A stretch of 64,000 bases of DNA from an uncultured Eubacteriales bacterium (GCA_934463035.1 CAKSIG010000001.1:1-64000); one strand, 5' to 3'; positions 1 through 8,725 are shown, numbered from the stretch's first letter. Numbers and translations: made by a program. Notes: generated by a model from the sequence alone, not told the origin.

Positions 1-39
1 TCTTCCTGTTATCTTTATCTTAACACATAACAGAGTCCT

Positions 40-60
40 CGGATTTATTACCACTTAACT
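40..60. repeat. Copy of a repeat-element end near the left window edge
   Basis: Read on the minus strand, this stretch contains AAGTGGTAATAAATCCGA. It matches the terminal inverted repeats of the MITE-like element at 27056-27331, except that the outer TAGGC is replaced by AGTT. Only one end lies in the window, so whether a full element continues to the left cannot be seen. It starts a few codons inside a plausible translation start at position 69. Confidence 0.5.
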
Positions 61-74
61 TTTTATCATGCCTC

Positions 75-1676
75 CTATATATCAAATTTTTTTAATTTTT
101 CGGCAAAAGCCTCCAACGGATCGCTTTCAGCCTGCTTTTTTGCCGACTTATAAGGTCCTAACTTATAAGTCACACCGAGTACCGACTGCGCCGCTTTCCT
201 TATACTGTCCTTATATGAGCTGTTACTGCTGTTGATAAGCGAGCGGAACTGGCTGTTTGGCGCGTCTATCAGCAAATAACTGCCCTTTGTGTATGCGCTT
301 GAACCTTCGAGAACGCCTGCGATAAGCGGACACGATGTGCGGAGTATTTTAAGTATCTCCGACCACTTTGCAACGCGTGTTTCATCGCTTGACGTAATTT
401 GAGGCTCGCTGTACGGCGGAATACCGCCGTCGCTCTCGGTAGGCATAGGTATTTCCTCAGGCTCCTCTTTGCGCGGTTCCTCCATTGGAGTCGGCTGCGG
501 ATTTACCTGTGAATGTACCTTAGCCGCCGAATGAACCGCGGCGCCATTTTCAAGAGCCGCAACGCGCCTTTCAAGCGATACCAAATCACCCGAAAGCGCG
601 GGGTTGCACAGGTTTATCACCGTCATTTCCATTTCACAGCGCCTGTTTCCCGTCTGCATGGCGGCTGTGGCGTTCTGCAAAACAGAAAGAGTCCTCATAA
701 TATCCTTAATATCATAGTCGGCGGCAAGCGCGGTCATTGCTTTAAGCTGTGACGCCGAGCATACGATAGGCGGTTTCCCGTTCCTTACAGTTTTTAATAT
801 CATTAAATTTCTGTAATGATTTATCAGTTCGCCCAAAAGACGGGTCATATCAACCGAGGACGTATGAAGTTCGTCAATTAACATCAGGGCGTTTTCACAT
901 TCGCCTTTTTTTATATACCCCGACATTTTAAGCAGATATTCGTTGCCCGCCATTGAGCATACCTGCGCTACGGTGTCCTCATCTATTTCTTTGCCGTTCG
1001 ACGCGCACAAATCCAAAATCGAAAGTGCGTCGCGCATACCGCCGTCAGCCGATGCAGCTATAAGCGAAGCGGCGTCCTTCGTCACCGTAAGTCCTTCCTT
1101 TTCGGCGATATACTGTATTCTTTCGCATATCTTTTCGCTGTCTATCCTCTTGAAATCAAAGCGCTGACAGCGTGAAAGTATGGTCGCGGGGAGCTTATGC
1201 ACCTCGGTCGTTGCAAGAATGAACACAACGTGTTCGGGCGGTTCCTCCAAGGTTTTTAGCAACGCGTTGAACGCGCTTATTGTAAGCATATGTACCTCGT
1301 CTATAATATAAACGCGGTATTTTGACGACGCAGGCGCAAAGGCTACCTGCTCGCGCAGCTCGCGTATGCTGTCAACACTGTTATTTGAAGCCGCGTCTAT
1401 CTCAACAATATCGGTATTCTCACCCTCGGCGGTCATACGGCACATTTCACATTCAAGGCAAGGGTCGCCGTTCTTAATATTAAGGCAGTTCACCGCTTTT
1501 GCAAGTATTTTAGCACAGCTTGTCTTACCCGTTCCCCTTGTGCCCGTAAAAAGGTAGGCGTGGGATATTTTGCCCGAGCTTAGCTCATTTTTCAGCGTTT
1601 CGGTTATGTGTTCCTGCCCGACAACCTCCGAAAAGGTCTGCGGACGGTATTTTCTGTAAAGCGCTCTGTAAGCCAC
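75..1676 (-). CDS. dnaX: DNA polymerase III subunit gamma/tau
   Basis: This 533-residue protein is the clamp-loader ATPase subunit that loads the beta sliding clamp and organises the replicase. The N-terminus MAYRALYRKYRPQTF is the DnaX family signature. The Walker A motif GTRGTGKT is at residues 45-52. Zinc-binding cysteines are C64, C73, C76 and C79, the Walker B DEVH is at 126-129 and the sensor-1 SRC at 168-170. The C-terminal third is the variable tau-type extension with a Pro/Glu-rich linker around residues 390-430. It lies directly downstream of the SRP RNA on the same strand, as in Bacillus, and is probably expressed from the same promoter. Its stop TAG overlaps a Shine-Dalgarno sequence (AGGAGG) for a start at position 69. 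Identification is secure. Confidence 0.97.
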   Translation of the reverse strand: MAYRALYRKYRPQTFSEVVGQEHITETLKNELSSGKISHAYLFTGTRGTGKTSCAKILAKAVNCLNIKNGDPCLECEMCRMTAEGENTDIVEIDAASNNSVDSIRELREQVAFAPASSKYRVYIIDEVHMLTISAFNALLKTLEEPPEHVVFILATTEVHKLPATILSRCQRFDFKRIDSEKICERIQYIAEKEGLTVTKDAASLIAASADGGMRDALSILDLCASNGKEIDEDTVAQVCSMAGNEYLLKMSGYIKKGECENALMLIDELHTSSVDMTRLLGELINHYRNLMILKTVRNGKPPIVCSASQLKAMTALAADYDIKDIMRTLSVLQNATAAMQTGNRRCEMEMTVINLCNPALSGDLVSLERRVAALENGAAVHSAAKVHSQVNPQPTPMEEPRKEEPEEIPMPTESDGGIPPYSEPQITSSDETRVAKWSEILKILRTSCPLIAGVLEGSSAYTKGSYLLIDAPNSQFRSLINSSNSSYKDSIRKAAQSVLGVTYKLGPYKSAKKQAESDPLEAFAEKLKKFDI

Positions 1677-1720
1677 AGACTTTCACCCCTTTTTAAATAA
1701 GACCTGACACACTAAATAAA

Positions 1721-1864
1721 ACTTGCGTATCCGAGTGTACGAATGAACCGATTTACTGCGGCGCACAGGAAAGACCACTTAATGCTGCTCGGTTCCCCGC
1801 CTGACATGGTTCGTAGCATCCCGTCGCACAGGACCCGCCCATTCGCACACTCCGATACGCAAAA
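1721..1864 (-). ncRNA. ffs: Signal recognition particle RNA (small bacterial type)
   Basis: On the minus strand this holds the SRP RNA core: GAACCATGTCAGG, then GGGGAACCGAGCAGCATTAA (the asymmetric-loop and GGAA tetraloop domain that binds Ffh). The ends pair into one long helix: GCGTATCGGAGTGTGCGAATG near 1840-1860 against CATTCGTACACTCGGATACGC near 1725-1745. That gives a hairpin RNA of roughly 140 nt, so this is the short form without an obvious Alu domain. Exact mature ends are not determinable. It sits 44 bp upstream of dnaX, a well-known Firmicutes arrangement. Confidence 0.9.
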
Positions 1865-1891
1865 CAAACGGAATGTAATTTCCACCTGTAT

Positions 1892-1920
1892 ATTATAATA
1901 TAAGTCAACCGTTTTGTAAA
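1892..1920 (-). promoter_or_regulatory. Sigma-A-type promoter for SRP RNA and dnaX
   Basis: On the minus strand there is a -35 TTTACA (1915-1920), a 17-bp spacer and a consensus -10 TATAAT (1892-1897). It lies about 30 bp upstream of the SRP RNA helix. It is back to back with the rightward promoter at 1932-1960. Confidence 0.7.
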
Positions 1921-1931
1921 GAGATAAAATG

Positions 1932-1960
1932 TTGAAATAAATTCATAAATTTGATATAAT
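1932..1960 (+). promoter_or_regulatory. Sigma-A-type promoter for the hexapeptide-repeat gene
   Basis: The -35 is TTGAAA (1932-1937) and the -10 is consensus TATAAT (1955-1960), separated by 17 bp. The start codon at 1998 follows 38 bp later. The promoter probably drives the rightward set of genes beginning with the hexapeptide-repeat protein. Confidence 0.7.
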
Positions 1961-1997
1961 TATATTGTATTATTAGGTAATGAAAGGTGTGCGGTTT

Positions 1998-2663
1998 ATG
2001 TCAGGGTATAAAATTAAAGATTTATTCCAGCTTGACGGTATGCTGTTTGCCCCGCTTTTTGAGGGTGCGGAGCTTCCGTTTGAAATTCTTCCCAAAATAG
2101 GCGATTTTATAAAGGAACTCGGCAAAGGGCTTGACAGCAGTGTTTACGAGGCAAAGGGCGAGAATATTTGGATAGCCAAAAGCGCTTGTGTAGCGCCGAC
2201 GGCAAGCATAACAGGTCCGTGTATAATCGGCGAAAACACCGAGGTTCGCCATTGCGCCTTTATCCGCGGCAATGCGCTTATAGGAGACAACTGCGTTGTC
2301 GGAAACTCGACCGAGCTTAAAAACGTTGTGCTTATCGGCAAGGTGCAGGTTCCGCATTATAACTATGTAGGCGATTCCGTATTGGGATACGGCTCCCATA
2401 TGGGCGCGGGTTCGATAACCTCAAATGTCAAATCGGACAAAACGCTTGTAACTGTAAAGACCGATGAAGGCATAATCAAGACGGGGCTTAAAAAATTCGG
2501 TGCGATATTGGGCGACTGTGTTGAGGTCGGGTGCGGCTCGGTGCTGAACCCCGGAACAATAATCGGCAGGAACACAAATATATATCCGCTGTCATCAGTC
2601 AGAGGATTTGTGCCCGCAAACAGCATTTATAAGCGTGCCGGCGAGGTTGTAGAAAAACGATAA
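1998..2663 (+). CDS. Left-handed beta-helix (hexapeptide repeat) GlmU-like protein
   Basis: This protein of about 221 residues is made of imperfect hexapeptide repeats from residue 50 onward (for example PTASITGPCIIGENTEVRHC and GSVLNPGTIIGRNTNIYPLS). Such repeats form the left-handed beta-helix of acyltransferases. It resembles the C-terminal half of GlmU (UDP-GlcNAc pyrophosphorylase/acetyltransferase) but has no nucleotidyltransferase domain. The acceptor and product are unknown. I choose the ATG at 1998 over the in-frame ATG at 1980 because AAAGGTG lies 8 nt upstream of 1998, while the earlier start has only a poorly spaced AGG. It overlaps the NUDIX gene by one base, so the two are translationally coupled. 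Confidence 0.8.
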   Translation: MSGYKIKDLFQLDGMLFAPLFEGAELPFEILPKIGDFIKELGKGLDSSVYEAKGENIWIAKSACVAPTASITGPCIIGENTEVRHCAFIRGNALIGDNCVVGNSTELKNVVLIGKVQVPHYNYVGDSVLGYGSHMGAGSITSNVKSDKTLVTVKTDEGIIKTGLKKFGAILGDCVEVGCGSVLNPGTIIGRNTNIYPLSSVRGFVPANSIYKRAGEVVEKR

Positions 2664-3187
2664 TGAATATTGAGAAATGGGACATACTTGACAGGGACGG
2701 CAAGCCCACGGGCAGAACAACGCTCAGGGGCCGCTGTATTTTAAAAAACGGCGAATATCATCTTGTCGTCCATATATGGATACTTTCAAGCGACGGGAAA
2801 TTTCTTATACAGCGCCGCTCGGACACAAAACAGCTTATGCCCGGAGAATGGGCGGCAACAGGCGGGGCCGCCGTTTCGGGCGAGGATTCCTTTTCAGCCG
2901 CAAGGCGCGAGCTTTTTGAGGAAATGGGAATACCGTCCGACCGCAAAACACTTAAAAAACTGTTGCGTATAAAAAGGCGCAACTCCCTGCTTGATATATG
3001 GATGATAACGGTTGACATTCCCGCAAAGGAGCTTACGCTTCAAAAAAGCGAAGTATCCGAAGCCAAATGGATAACCAAAGAAGAACTTTGCGATATGATA
3101 AAGCAAGAGCAATTCCATAACTATGGCAAAGAATATTTTGACCGTGTATTTGAAAAAATCGAGGAATCAAGGAGAGCCGTTATATGA
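2663..3187 (+). CDS. NUDIX hydrolase
   Basis: This 174-residue enzyme carries a complete Nudix box, G(x5)E(x7)RELFEEMG, at about residues 68-90, which binds Mg2+ and cleaves nucleoside-diphosphate-linked substrates. The N-terminus (EKWDILDRDGKPTGRT) is of the type found in Idi/YfcD-like NUDIX proteins. The substrate is not predictable from this alone. It begins at the TAATG overlap with the preceding gene, and its 3' end overlaps the next gene by four bases, so the three genes form one transcription unit. Confidence 0.9.
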   Translation: MNIEKWDILDRDGKPTGRTTLRGRCILKNGEYHLVVHIWILSSDGKFLIQRRSDTKQLMPGEWAATGGAAVSGEDSFSAARRELFEEMGIPSDRKTLKKLLRIKRRNSLLDIWMITVDIPAKELTLQKSEVSEAKWITKEELCDMIKQEQFHNYGKEYFDRVFEKIEESRRAVI

Positions 3188-4125
3188 GCTTAAAAGTAGA
3201 GGGACAGAGCTGTCCTATATGTCACGCCTATCTTTTTGATGACGACGACATAGTATATTGTCCGATCTGCGGCGCTCCGCACCATCGGGACTGTTACAAT
3301 TCAGTAGGTCACTGCGGACTTGAAGAACTGCACGGGACATCGGAACAGTATGATCGCGACAAATTTGTCGCAAAGGAAGCCGAGCACGAAAAGGAAGAAA
3401 CCGAAGAAAAAACAACGCTCAGACAGGGCGAGGTCAAATGCTCGATGTGCGGAAATGTTTACAGTTTTGACCTTCCCGCCTGCCCGAAGTGCGGCACGCC
3501 GAATATATCGCGTATCTCGCCGAGTTTTGCAGGTTTTGACTTTTTAGGCGGCGTTCCCACTGATTACAATATAGGCGCAGGCGTTACGGCGGACGAAGCC
3601 AAACGGTTTGTGGCGACCAATACTACTCGTTATGTACCGAAATTTGCGTCTCTTACCGTCAAGCATAAGGCTTCGTGGAATTGGGCGGCGTTCCTTTTCC
3701 CTTGCGGCTGGAATTTAGGCAGAAAAATGTATAAAAACGGTATACTTATCGGCATACTGAGCATAACCGCGGCAATTCTTTCTATACCGCTTTTGAAGAT
3801 ACTTTACAATTCAGGGGTTATGCAGACGAACAATTATGCAACTGCGGCTCAGAACATTTACAGCTATCTGTCCGAAGTCAATACCGCAACCGTTCTTCTT
3901 GCGGCGGCAGGGGGATTGCTCAACCTTGTTATACGTATTCTGTGCGGAATATTTGCGGACAACACATACAAGAATTACTGCATTTCCTGTATAAACAAGA
4001 TAAAGACCGAAAGCGACGACATTGATTATGATTACCGAAAAAAAGGCGGCATAAGCGTAGTTGCCCTAATGCTCGGTATTATGGCGGTGGAATATCTGCC
4101 CAACATAATATATATGCTTATTTAA
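3184..4125 (+). CDS. RING-like zinc-finger membrane protein
   Basis: This 313-residue protein starts with a prokaryotic RING-like cluster (C10, C13, C26, C29, H34, C37, C44). A charged linker and a second zinc ribbon follow (CSMCG...CPKCG, about residues 92-108). The C-terminal half has a conserved SWNWAAFLFPCGWNLGRKMY segment and about three hydrophobic helices, at roughly 185-205, 235-255 and 290-310. The same layout occurs in the DUF2628-type family of small Gram-positive membrane proteins. The function is unknown. The next gene has a related C-terminal half, so the pair looks like a tandem duplication. Confidence 0.75.
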   Translation: MSLKVEGQSCPICHAYLFDDDDIVYCPICGAPHHRDCYNSVGHCGLEELHGTSEQYDRDKFVAKEAEHEKEETEEKTTLRQGEVKCSMCGNVYSFDLPACPKCGTPNISRISPSFAGFDFLGGVPTDYNIGAGVTADEAKRFVATNTTRYVPKFASLTVKHKASWNWAAFLFPCGWNLGRKMYKNGILIGILSITAAILSIPLLKILYNSGVMQTNNYATAAQNIYSYLSEVNTATVLLAAAGGLLNLVIRILCGIFADNTYKNYCISCINKIKTESDDIDYDYRKKGGISVVALMLGIMAVEYLPNIIYMLI

Positions 4126-4139
4126 TGCGGAGAAAAATT

Positions 4140-5018
4140 ATGGATAAGATAAATATATGCAAAGAATGCGGAACGGAAAATGAGGAATGTTACATTTACT
4201 GCAAGAATTGCGGTGCGCCGTTAAACGCTGAAAAAGCACAGACCGAAAGGTTGAACAATTTTAGGCATCGGAAGAAACAAAAAAATACCGTTTTTGAAAA
4301 CAATTCGGAAAATCCGAATTTCTCACACGGGACAACAGACAACCCCGACGACAATGCCGAAAACCCCAATTTTTCGCACGGTGCGTCATCTTTTTACGGC
4401 GGCGGCAATTCAAACTTTTCGCATAATGAGGAAAACCGCCGTACCGACGCATACGCCTATGCGGTGCCTGAAAATATATGCGGTGTTTCAACCGAGGATA
4501 TGGCTTATTTTGTTGGAATAAAGGCAAATGAAATCATCCCCAAATTTGCCAAAATGGAGGCGGAGCAGACCCGTATTTCGTGGTGCTGGCCTGCGGCTGT
4601 TTTGGGATTTTTGATAGGACCTCTCGGTTCAGCGCTGTGGTTTTTATACCGAAAAATGTATAAGGCAGCGGGGCTGTTGCTGATTTTCGGTGCGGCGCTC
4701 CTGTGCGCCGCCGAGCTTATACCTGAGTGGCTTATTAATATCGGAATCGCGCAAGATTTCGTGCTTGTTTCAAAAACAGGCTTTTTGCAGATTATAAGAA
4801 TAACGTTTTGCCTTGTCACGGGGCTTTTCGGTTATCATATCTATTTGCAGCACGCCGTTAAAAAAATACGCAGTTACTGCGCTTTCGCCTGCGACCCGAG
4901 ATACTATAAGATCGGTCTTTCGGCTATCGGCGGAACGTCAGGCGGTATGGCGGCGCTCGGCGTACTTGCAATATTCGCGGTTACAGCGATTATAAGCGTA
5001 TTCATAAAATTAATATAA
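4140..5018 (+). CDS. Zinc-ribbon membrane protein, paralogue of the preceding gene
   Basis: This 292-residue protein has an N-terminal zinc ribbon (C7, C10, C21, C24). A hydrophilic linker follows with three copies of N-x-NFSH at residues 58-63, 75-80 and 90-95. After it comes a membrane domain with the SWCWPAAVLG...FLYRKMYKAAG segment shared with the upstream neighbour. I choose the ATG at 4140 (GGAG 7 nt upstream) over the ATG at 4125, which overlaps the previous stop. It is probably an integral membrane protein with its zinc ribbon in the cytoplasm. Role unknown. Confidence 0.75.
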   Translation: MDKINICKECGTENEECYIYCKNCGAPLNAEKAQTERLNNFRHRKKQKNTVFENNSENPNFSHGTTDNPDDNAENPNFSHGASSFYGGGNSNFSHNEENRRTDAYAYAVPENICGVSTEDMAYFVGIKANEIIPKFAKMEAEQTRISWCWPAAVLGFLIGPLGSALWFLYRKMYKAAGLLLIFGAALLCAAELIPEWLINIGIAQDFVLVSKTGFLQIIRITFCLVTGLFGYHIYLQHAVKKIRSYCAFACDPRYYKIGLSAIGGTSGGMAALGVLAIFAVTAIISVFIKLI

Positions 5019-5036
5019 ACGATTGGAGTTATTGCA

Positions 5037-5906
5037 ATGAAAATTAAAAAGGCTATTATTCCTGCGGCAGGTCTCGGAACAAGGGTCTTGCCTGCTTCAA
5101 AATCAATGCCGAAAGAAATGCTTCCGATAGTGGACAAGCCTGCAATACAGTACATAGTTGAAGAAGCGGTAAAGGCGGGAATTACCGATATTTTAATAAT
5201 TACCAACCGCGGCAAAGGCATTATAGAGGATCATTTCGACCACTCAGTAGAGCTTGAAAATATGCTTGAAAAGCGCGGAAATACCGAAATGCTTGAATCG
5301 CTTGACCGTTTGGCAAACCTTGCCAACATATATTTTATAAGACAAAAAGAAACGCGCGGGCTGGGCGACGCTGTTTTAAAAGCGAGAGAATTTGTGGGTA
5401 ACGAGCCGTTTGCCGTACTCTACGGCGACGATGTTATCATCGGCGATATTCCCGCAATCGGCGAGCTTTGCGACGCATACGAAAAATACGGAAAGAGCGT
5501 TGTCGGCATAAAGGAGGTTTCTGATGAATTTATAGTCAAATACAGCTCCCTTAAAACCGAAAAAATAGCGGATAAGATCTATTCGGTAACCGATATGATC
5601 GAAAAGCCTTCGCTTGAAACAAAATTTTCAAACTACTCGATACTCGGGCGCTGCGTTCTCGACAGTGAGATTTTTGATATTCTCGAAAGGACTCCGCTCG
5701 GCGTGGGCGGTGAGCTTCAACTGACCGACGCTATGCGCGAGCTTGCCGTAAAATACGGTATGACGGGTGTGGATTTCAGCGGAACCCGTTATGATATGGG
5801 AAACAAGTTCGGAATTATCAAGGCAGGTATTGAGGTGGGACTCAACCACCCCGAAGTAGGCAGTCAGCTCCGCGAATATATAAAGGAACTTGCAAAAACG
5901 CTATGA
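5037..5906 (+). CDS. galU: UTP-glucose-1-phosphate uridylyltransferase
   Basis: This 289-residue enzyme makes UDP-glucose from UTP and glucose-1-phosphate, the sugar donor for cell-envelope glycans and the Leloir pathway. The nucleotide-binding N-terminus AGLGTRVLPASKSMPKEMLP and the VDKPAIQYIVEEAV segment are diagnostic. FAVLYGDDVI holds the sugar-nucleotide-binding aspartates, and GVGGELQLTDAM is a conserved GalU motif. The length is normal. It ends with a 4-bp overlap with the HAD phosphatase gene. Confidence 0.95.
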   Translation: MKIKKAIIPAAGLGTRVLPASKSMPKEMLPIVDKPAIQYIVEEAVKAGITDILIITNRGKGIIEDHFDHSVELENMLEKRGNTEMLESLDRLANLANIYFIRQKETRGLGDAVLKAREFVGNEPFAVLYGDDVIIGDIPAIGELCDAYEKYGKSVVGIKEVSDEFIVKYSSLKTEKIADKIYSVTDMIEKPSLETKFSNYSILGRCVLDSEIFDILERTPLGVGGELQLTDAMRELAVKYGMTGVDFSGTRYDMGNKFGIIKAGIEVGLNHPEVGSQLREYIKELAKTL

Positions 5907-6586
5907 GTCTTCCCTATTCTACCGTTCTTTTTGATTTAGACGATACACTTTTCGACTTCGGCGCCGCCGAGGCGTCAGCCGTAAGGCAGGTGCTGAAAAA
6001 TAACGGCCTTCCGTCAGACGATAAAGCAGTAAAAACCTACTCCGCAATCAATCTGCATTATTGGCAGCTTTTTGAAAGCGGCGAAATTGAGCGCGAGCAG
6101 ATCTTCACAGAGCGGTTTTTCACCCTTTTGGACACATTCGGAATAAAAGGCGACGCAAACAAGCTCTCCTCAGAATACGGCGTACTTTTATCAACGCAGC
6201 ATCAGCTTGTAGACGGCGCCGAAGATATACTTAGCTACTGCAAAAAAAGAGGTTACCGCATATATATTGCATCAAACGGTCTGTCCTCTACACAGCACAG
6301 GCGCATTGCCGAGTCGGGCGTTGCAGGATATTTCGACAGGGTGTTTGTTTCGGAGGATACGGGATATAAAAAGCCCGAAAAGGGATTTTTCGATTTTATT
6401 TTAAGCAACGGCGAAGAAAAAGACCGCCGCCGTATGATGATAGTGGGCGACAGCCAAAGTTCCGACATACTCGGCGGCATAAACGCAGAGATAGACACCT
6501 GTTGGTTTAATCCAAACGGTAAAAAGGAACTTTATAAGCCAAAATACGAAATTTCAAAACTCAGCGAATTAAAAAGAATTATATAA
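5903..6586 (+). CDS. HAD hydrolase, YjjG/YfnB-type noncanonical 5'-nucleotidase
   Basis: This 227-residue HAD superfamily enzyme has all four motifs. The nucleophile motif FDLDDT has D11 and D13. Motif II is IASNG near residue 125, the motif III lysine is in KKPEKGFF, and motif IV is VGDSQSSD. The helical cap between motifs I and II and the overall length fit the YjjG/YfnB family, which dephosphorylates pyrimidine and modified nucleotides as house-cleaning enzymes. The exact substrate is inferred from the family. It overlaps galU by 4 bp. Confidence 0.85.
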   Translation: MSLPYSTVLFDLDDTLFDFGAAEASAVRQVLKNNGLPSDDKAVKTYSAINLHYWQLFESGEIEREQIFTERFFTLLDTFGIKGDANKLSSEYGVLLSTQHQLVDGAEDILSYCKKRGYRIYIASNGLSSTQHRRIAESGVAGYFDRVFVSEDTGYKKPEKGFFDFILSNGEEKDRRRMMIVGDSQSSDILGGINAEIDTCWFNPNGKKELYKPKYEISKLSELKRII

Positions 6587-6603
6587 ACTGCACAGTAATA
6601 AAC

Positions 6604-8055
6604 CGCCTTTCTCTTGGTAATAATATTTCCAAAAGGAAGGCGATTTTTACGGATAATTTTGCAGATAAAGTAAGACTTATTGATGAAGCTCTGTGCCCTG
6701 ACGAGAGCTTCGATATAATTAAACGCAAGCTCATAGTAGCCGAGCGCGAAGCCGTTTTGTACTTTGTAGACGGCTTTATAAAGGACGAAGTTTTTGAGAA
6801 AATGCTTGAATTTTGGTTCAAGCAAAAGCCCGAGGATTTAGCTGACATTCACGATATGGAGCGGTTCGGCAAGGACAAAATGCCATACGTTGAGGTAGAC
6901 GCAACGCACGACATTAAGCAGGCTGTAACCGCAGTGCTTTCTGGTCCTGCCATATTTGTTATAGACGGCATAGACGGCGTTCTACTGATAGACACCAGAA
7001 CCTATCCCGTAAGGGGTATCGGAGAGCCGCAAAAGGACAAATCGCTCCGCGGTTCGCGCGACGGATTTGTAGAAACCCTGATATTCAACACGGCAATGAT
7101 AAGGCGCCGTATCCGCGACGAAAGATTGCGTATGGAATATATCCAGATAGGAAAGGTGACAAAGCTGGACGCAACTATCTGCTATATTGACGGCGTTTGC
7201 AACGGACAAATACTAAAAAAATTAAGAGACAAACTTAAAAACCTTGATATTGAGGGAATTTCAATGACGCAACAGGCAATTTCGGAAAAGCTGGTGCATA
7301 CGGCATTTTTCAATCCCTTCCCGAAGTTCAAGTTTACCGAACGTCCCGACTACGCGAGCGCCTGTATTCTTGACGGCAGAATAGTCCTTATAATGGACAA
7401 CTGCCCGACGGTTATGATCCTGCCGATGTCGTTCCCCGACTTTTTCAGAGAAACGGACGATTATTACTTCCTTCCGTTGGTAGCGAGCTTTACGCGAATA
7501 GTGCGAATGATTGTAAGTATATTTACGGTATTCTGCACCCCGGTATATCTTTTGCTTGTAAACAATCCAGAATATGTTCCGAAATGTCTCAGCTTTATAA
7601 AGCCTACTGTCAGCGGATCAATTCCGCTGTTTATACAGTTTATATTGCTTGAATTTATAATTGACGGTCTTAAACTCGCGTCCCTCAACACTCCCGATAC
7701 GCTTTCAAGCGCCCTCGGAATAGTCGGCGGTCTTCTGCTTTCTGACTTTGCGATAGACGCAGGTTGGTTCATTATCGAAGCCATACTCTTTATGGCGTTT
7801 GTCGCAATTTCAGGTTATGCCCAGCCGAGCTTTGAAATGGGTTACGCTATGAAATTCCAACGAATGGCGTTGCTTGTATTGGTTCAGCTTTTTGGACTTT
7901 TCGGACTCATAGGCGGTACTGTCCTGTTTATTATAGGTCTGCTTTGTATGAAGACCCTTTCGGGCAGAAACTACCTTTACCCGATAGTTCCGTTTGATTT
8001 AAAATCATTCGCGGGATTGTTTGTCCGTCCCTCGATCAGCAAAGCAAAACACTGA
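6604..8055 (+). CDS. GerA-family spore germination protein, start unresolved
   Basis: This is an A-subunit spore-germination receptor protein (GerAA/GerKA family, inner spore membrane). A long hydrophilic N-terminal region is followed by about four or five membrane helices after residue 230 and a typical C-terminus (FDLKSFAGLFVRP). The first ATG/GTG/TTG start in frame is a TTG at 6757. However, GerA-like coding clearly continues upstream, as LSLGNNISKRKAIF and EALCPDESFDIIKRKL, to about 6604 without any such start. Either a rare start codon (ATT or ATA) is used or the 5' end is damaged. I place the left limit where similarity begins. No B or C subunit genes are nearby, so it may be an orphan. 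Confidence 0.75.
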   Translation, partial: RLSLGNNISKRKAIFTDNFADKVRLIDEALCPDESFDIIKRKLIVAEREAVLYFVDGFIKDEVFEKMLEFWFKQKPEDLADIHDMERFGKDKMPYVEVDATHDIKQAVTAVLSGPAIFVIDGIDGVLLIDTRTYPVRGIGEPQKDKSLRGSRDGFVETLIFNTAMIRRRIRDERLRMEYIQIGKVTKLDATICYIDGVCNGQILKKLRDKLKNLDIEGISMTQQAISEKLVHTAFFNPFPKFKFTERPDYASACILDGRIVLIMDNCPTVMILPMSFPDFFRETDDYYFLPLVASFTRIVRMIVSIFTVFCTPVYLLLVNNPEYVPKCLSFIKPTVSGSIPLFIQFILLEFIIDGLKLASLNTPDTLSSALGIVGGLLLSDFAIDAGWFIIEAILFMAFVAISGYAQPSFEMGYAMKFQRMALLVLVQLFGLFGLIGGTVLFIIGLLCMKTLSGRNYLYPIVPFDLKSFAGLFVRPSISKAKH

Positions 8056-8096
8056 ATTAGACATTAGACATTAGATATTAGAATATAGATGTTAGC

Positions 8097-8126
8097 AGGC
8101 TCCCGTCTTAAAAAAGACGGGAGCCT
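8097..8126. terminator. Bidirectional terminator between gerA-like gene and ypsA-like gene
   Basis: A perfect 13-bp stem, AGGCTCCCGTCTT (8097-8109) against AAGACGGGAGCCT (8114-8126), closes on an AAAA loop. It lies between two convergent genes. AT-rich runs with repeated ATTAGA-type motifs flank it at 8058-8095. Confidence 0.75.
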
Positions 8127-8141
8127 ATATCTAAAATCTAA

Positions 8142-8705
8142 TCAGTAATCTTCCTCATATATCTCGTAAAATTCTGTGATTTCGTATTCGTGAACGCCGT
8201 ATTCGTTAAGGTTGACTATACGGCGGTTATTTTTTGCGGCATAATTGAGTGTGTTGGCGGTGCCGCCCGCCTTACCGTCAAACCACGTAATAACGAAATC
8301 GCTGTTATCAACCATAAATTCGTTGCGCCTTTGATAACAGCCCGGAAAATACCTGTCCGAAACAAGTATCACTTCATCGGCATTCTTTATAATGCGGTCA
8401 TACCGCTCCCGCCATCCGTCGCGGAACTTTTCCGCCTGTCCCACAAAGGGAACGGCGCAAATCAGCTTTATAACCGCTTTTTTGTATGTTTCCCGCAGGA
8501 GCAGGACTATTTCGGCGGCAATAATATCAAAGCCCATTGCCATACCGCTGTAAAACGTGTAGCAGCCTTCGTCGGGCAGAGAAAAAACTGCGTCGATCAG
8601 CTTATTTTCAAAGCGCGTATATTGAAAATCGGATCCGTCAAGCGCAAACGGAAATTTTGACGGTCGGTATCCCGTAAAACAACAACTTTTAAATTTTTCG
8701 GTCAT
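8142..8705 (-). CDS. YpsA/DUF1273 SLOG-superfamily protein
   Basis: This 187-residue protein starts with the SCCFTGYRPSKFPF segment typical of the YpsA (DUF1273) branch of the SLOG nucleotide-binding superfamily. It also has YSGMAMGFDIIAAE, the glycine-rich ligand-binding turn of the Rossmann-like fold, and VDNSDFVITWFDGKAGGTAN near the C-terminus. YpsA is linked to stress and cell-division phenotypes in Bacillus, but its ligand is not settled, so no reaction is assigned. It is a single gene, convergent with the gerA-like gene and divergent from the Lrp regulator. Confidence 0.85.
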   Translation of the reverse strand: MTEKFKSCCFTGYRPSKFPFALDGSDFQYTRFENKLIDAVFSLPDEGCYTFYSGMAMGFDIIAAEIVLLLRETYKKAVIKLICAVPFVGQAEKFRDGWRERYDRIIKNADEVILVSDRYFPGCYQRRNEFMVDNSDFVITWFDGKAGGTANTLNYAAKNNRRIVNLNEYGVHEYEITEFYEIYEEDY

Positions 8706-8725
8706 ACTTAATCATTCCTAAATTC

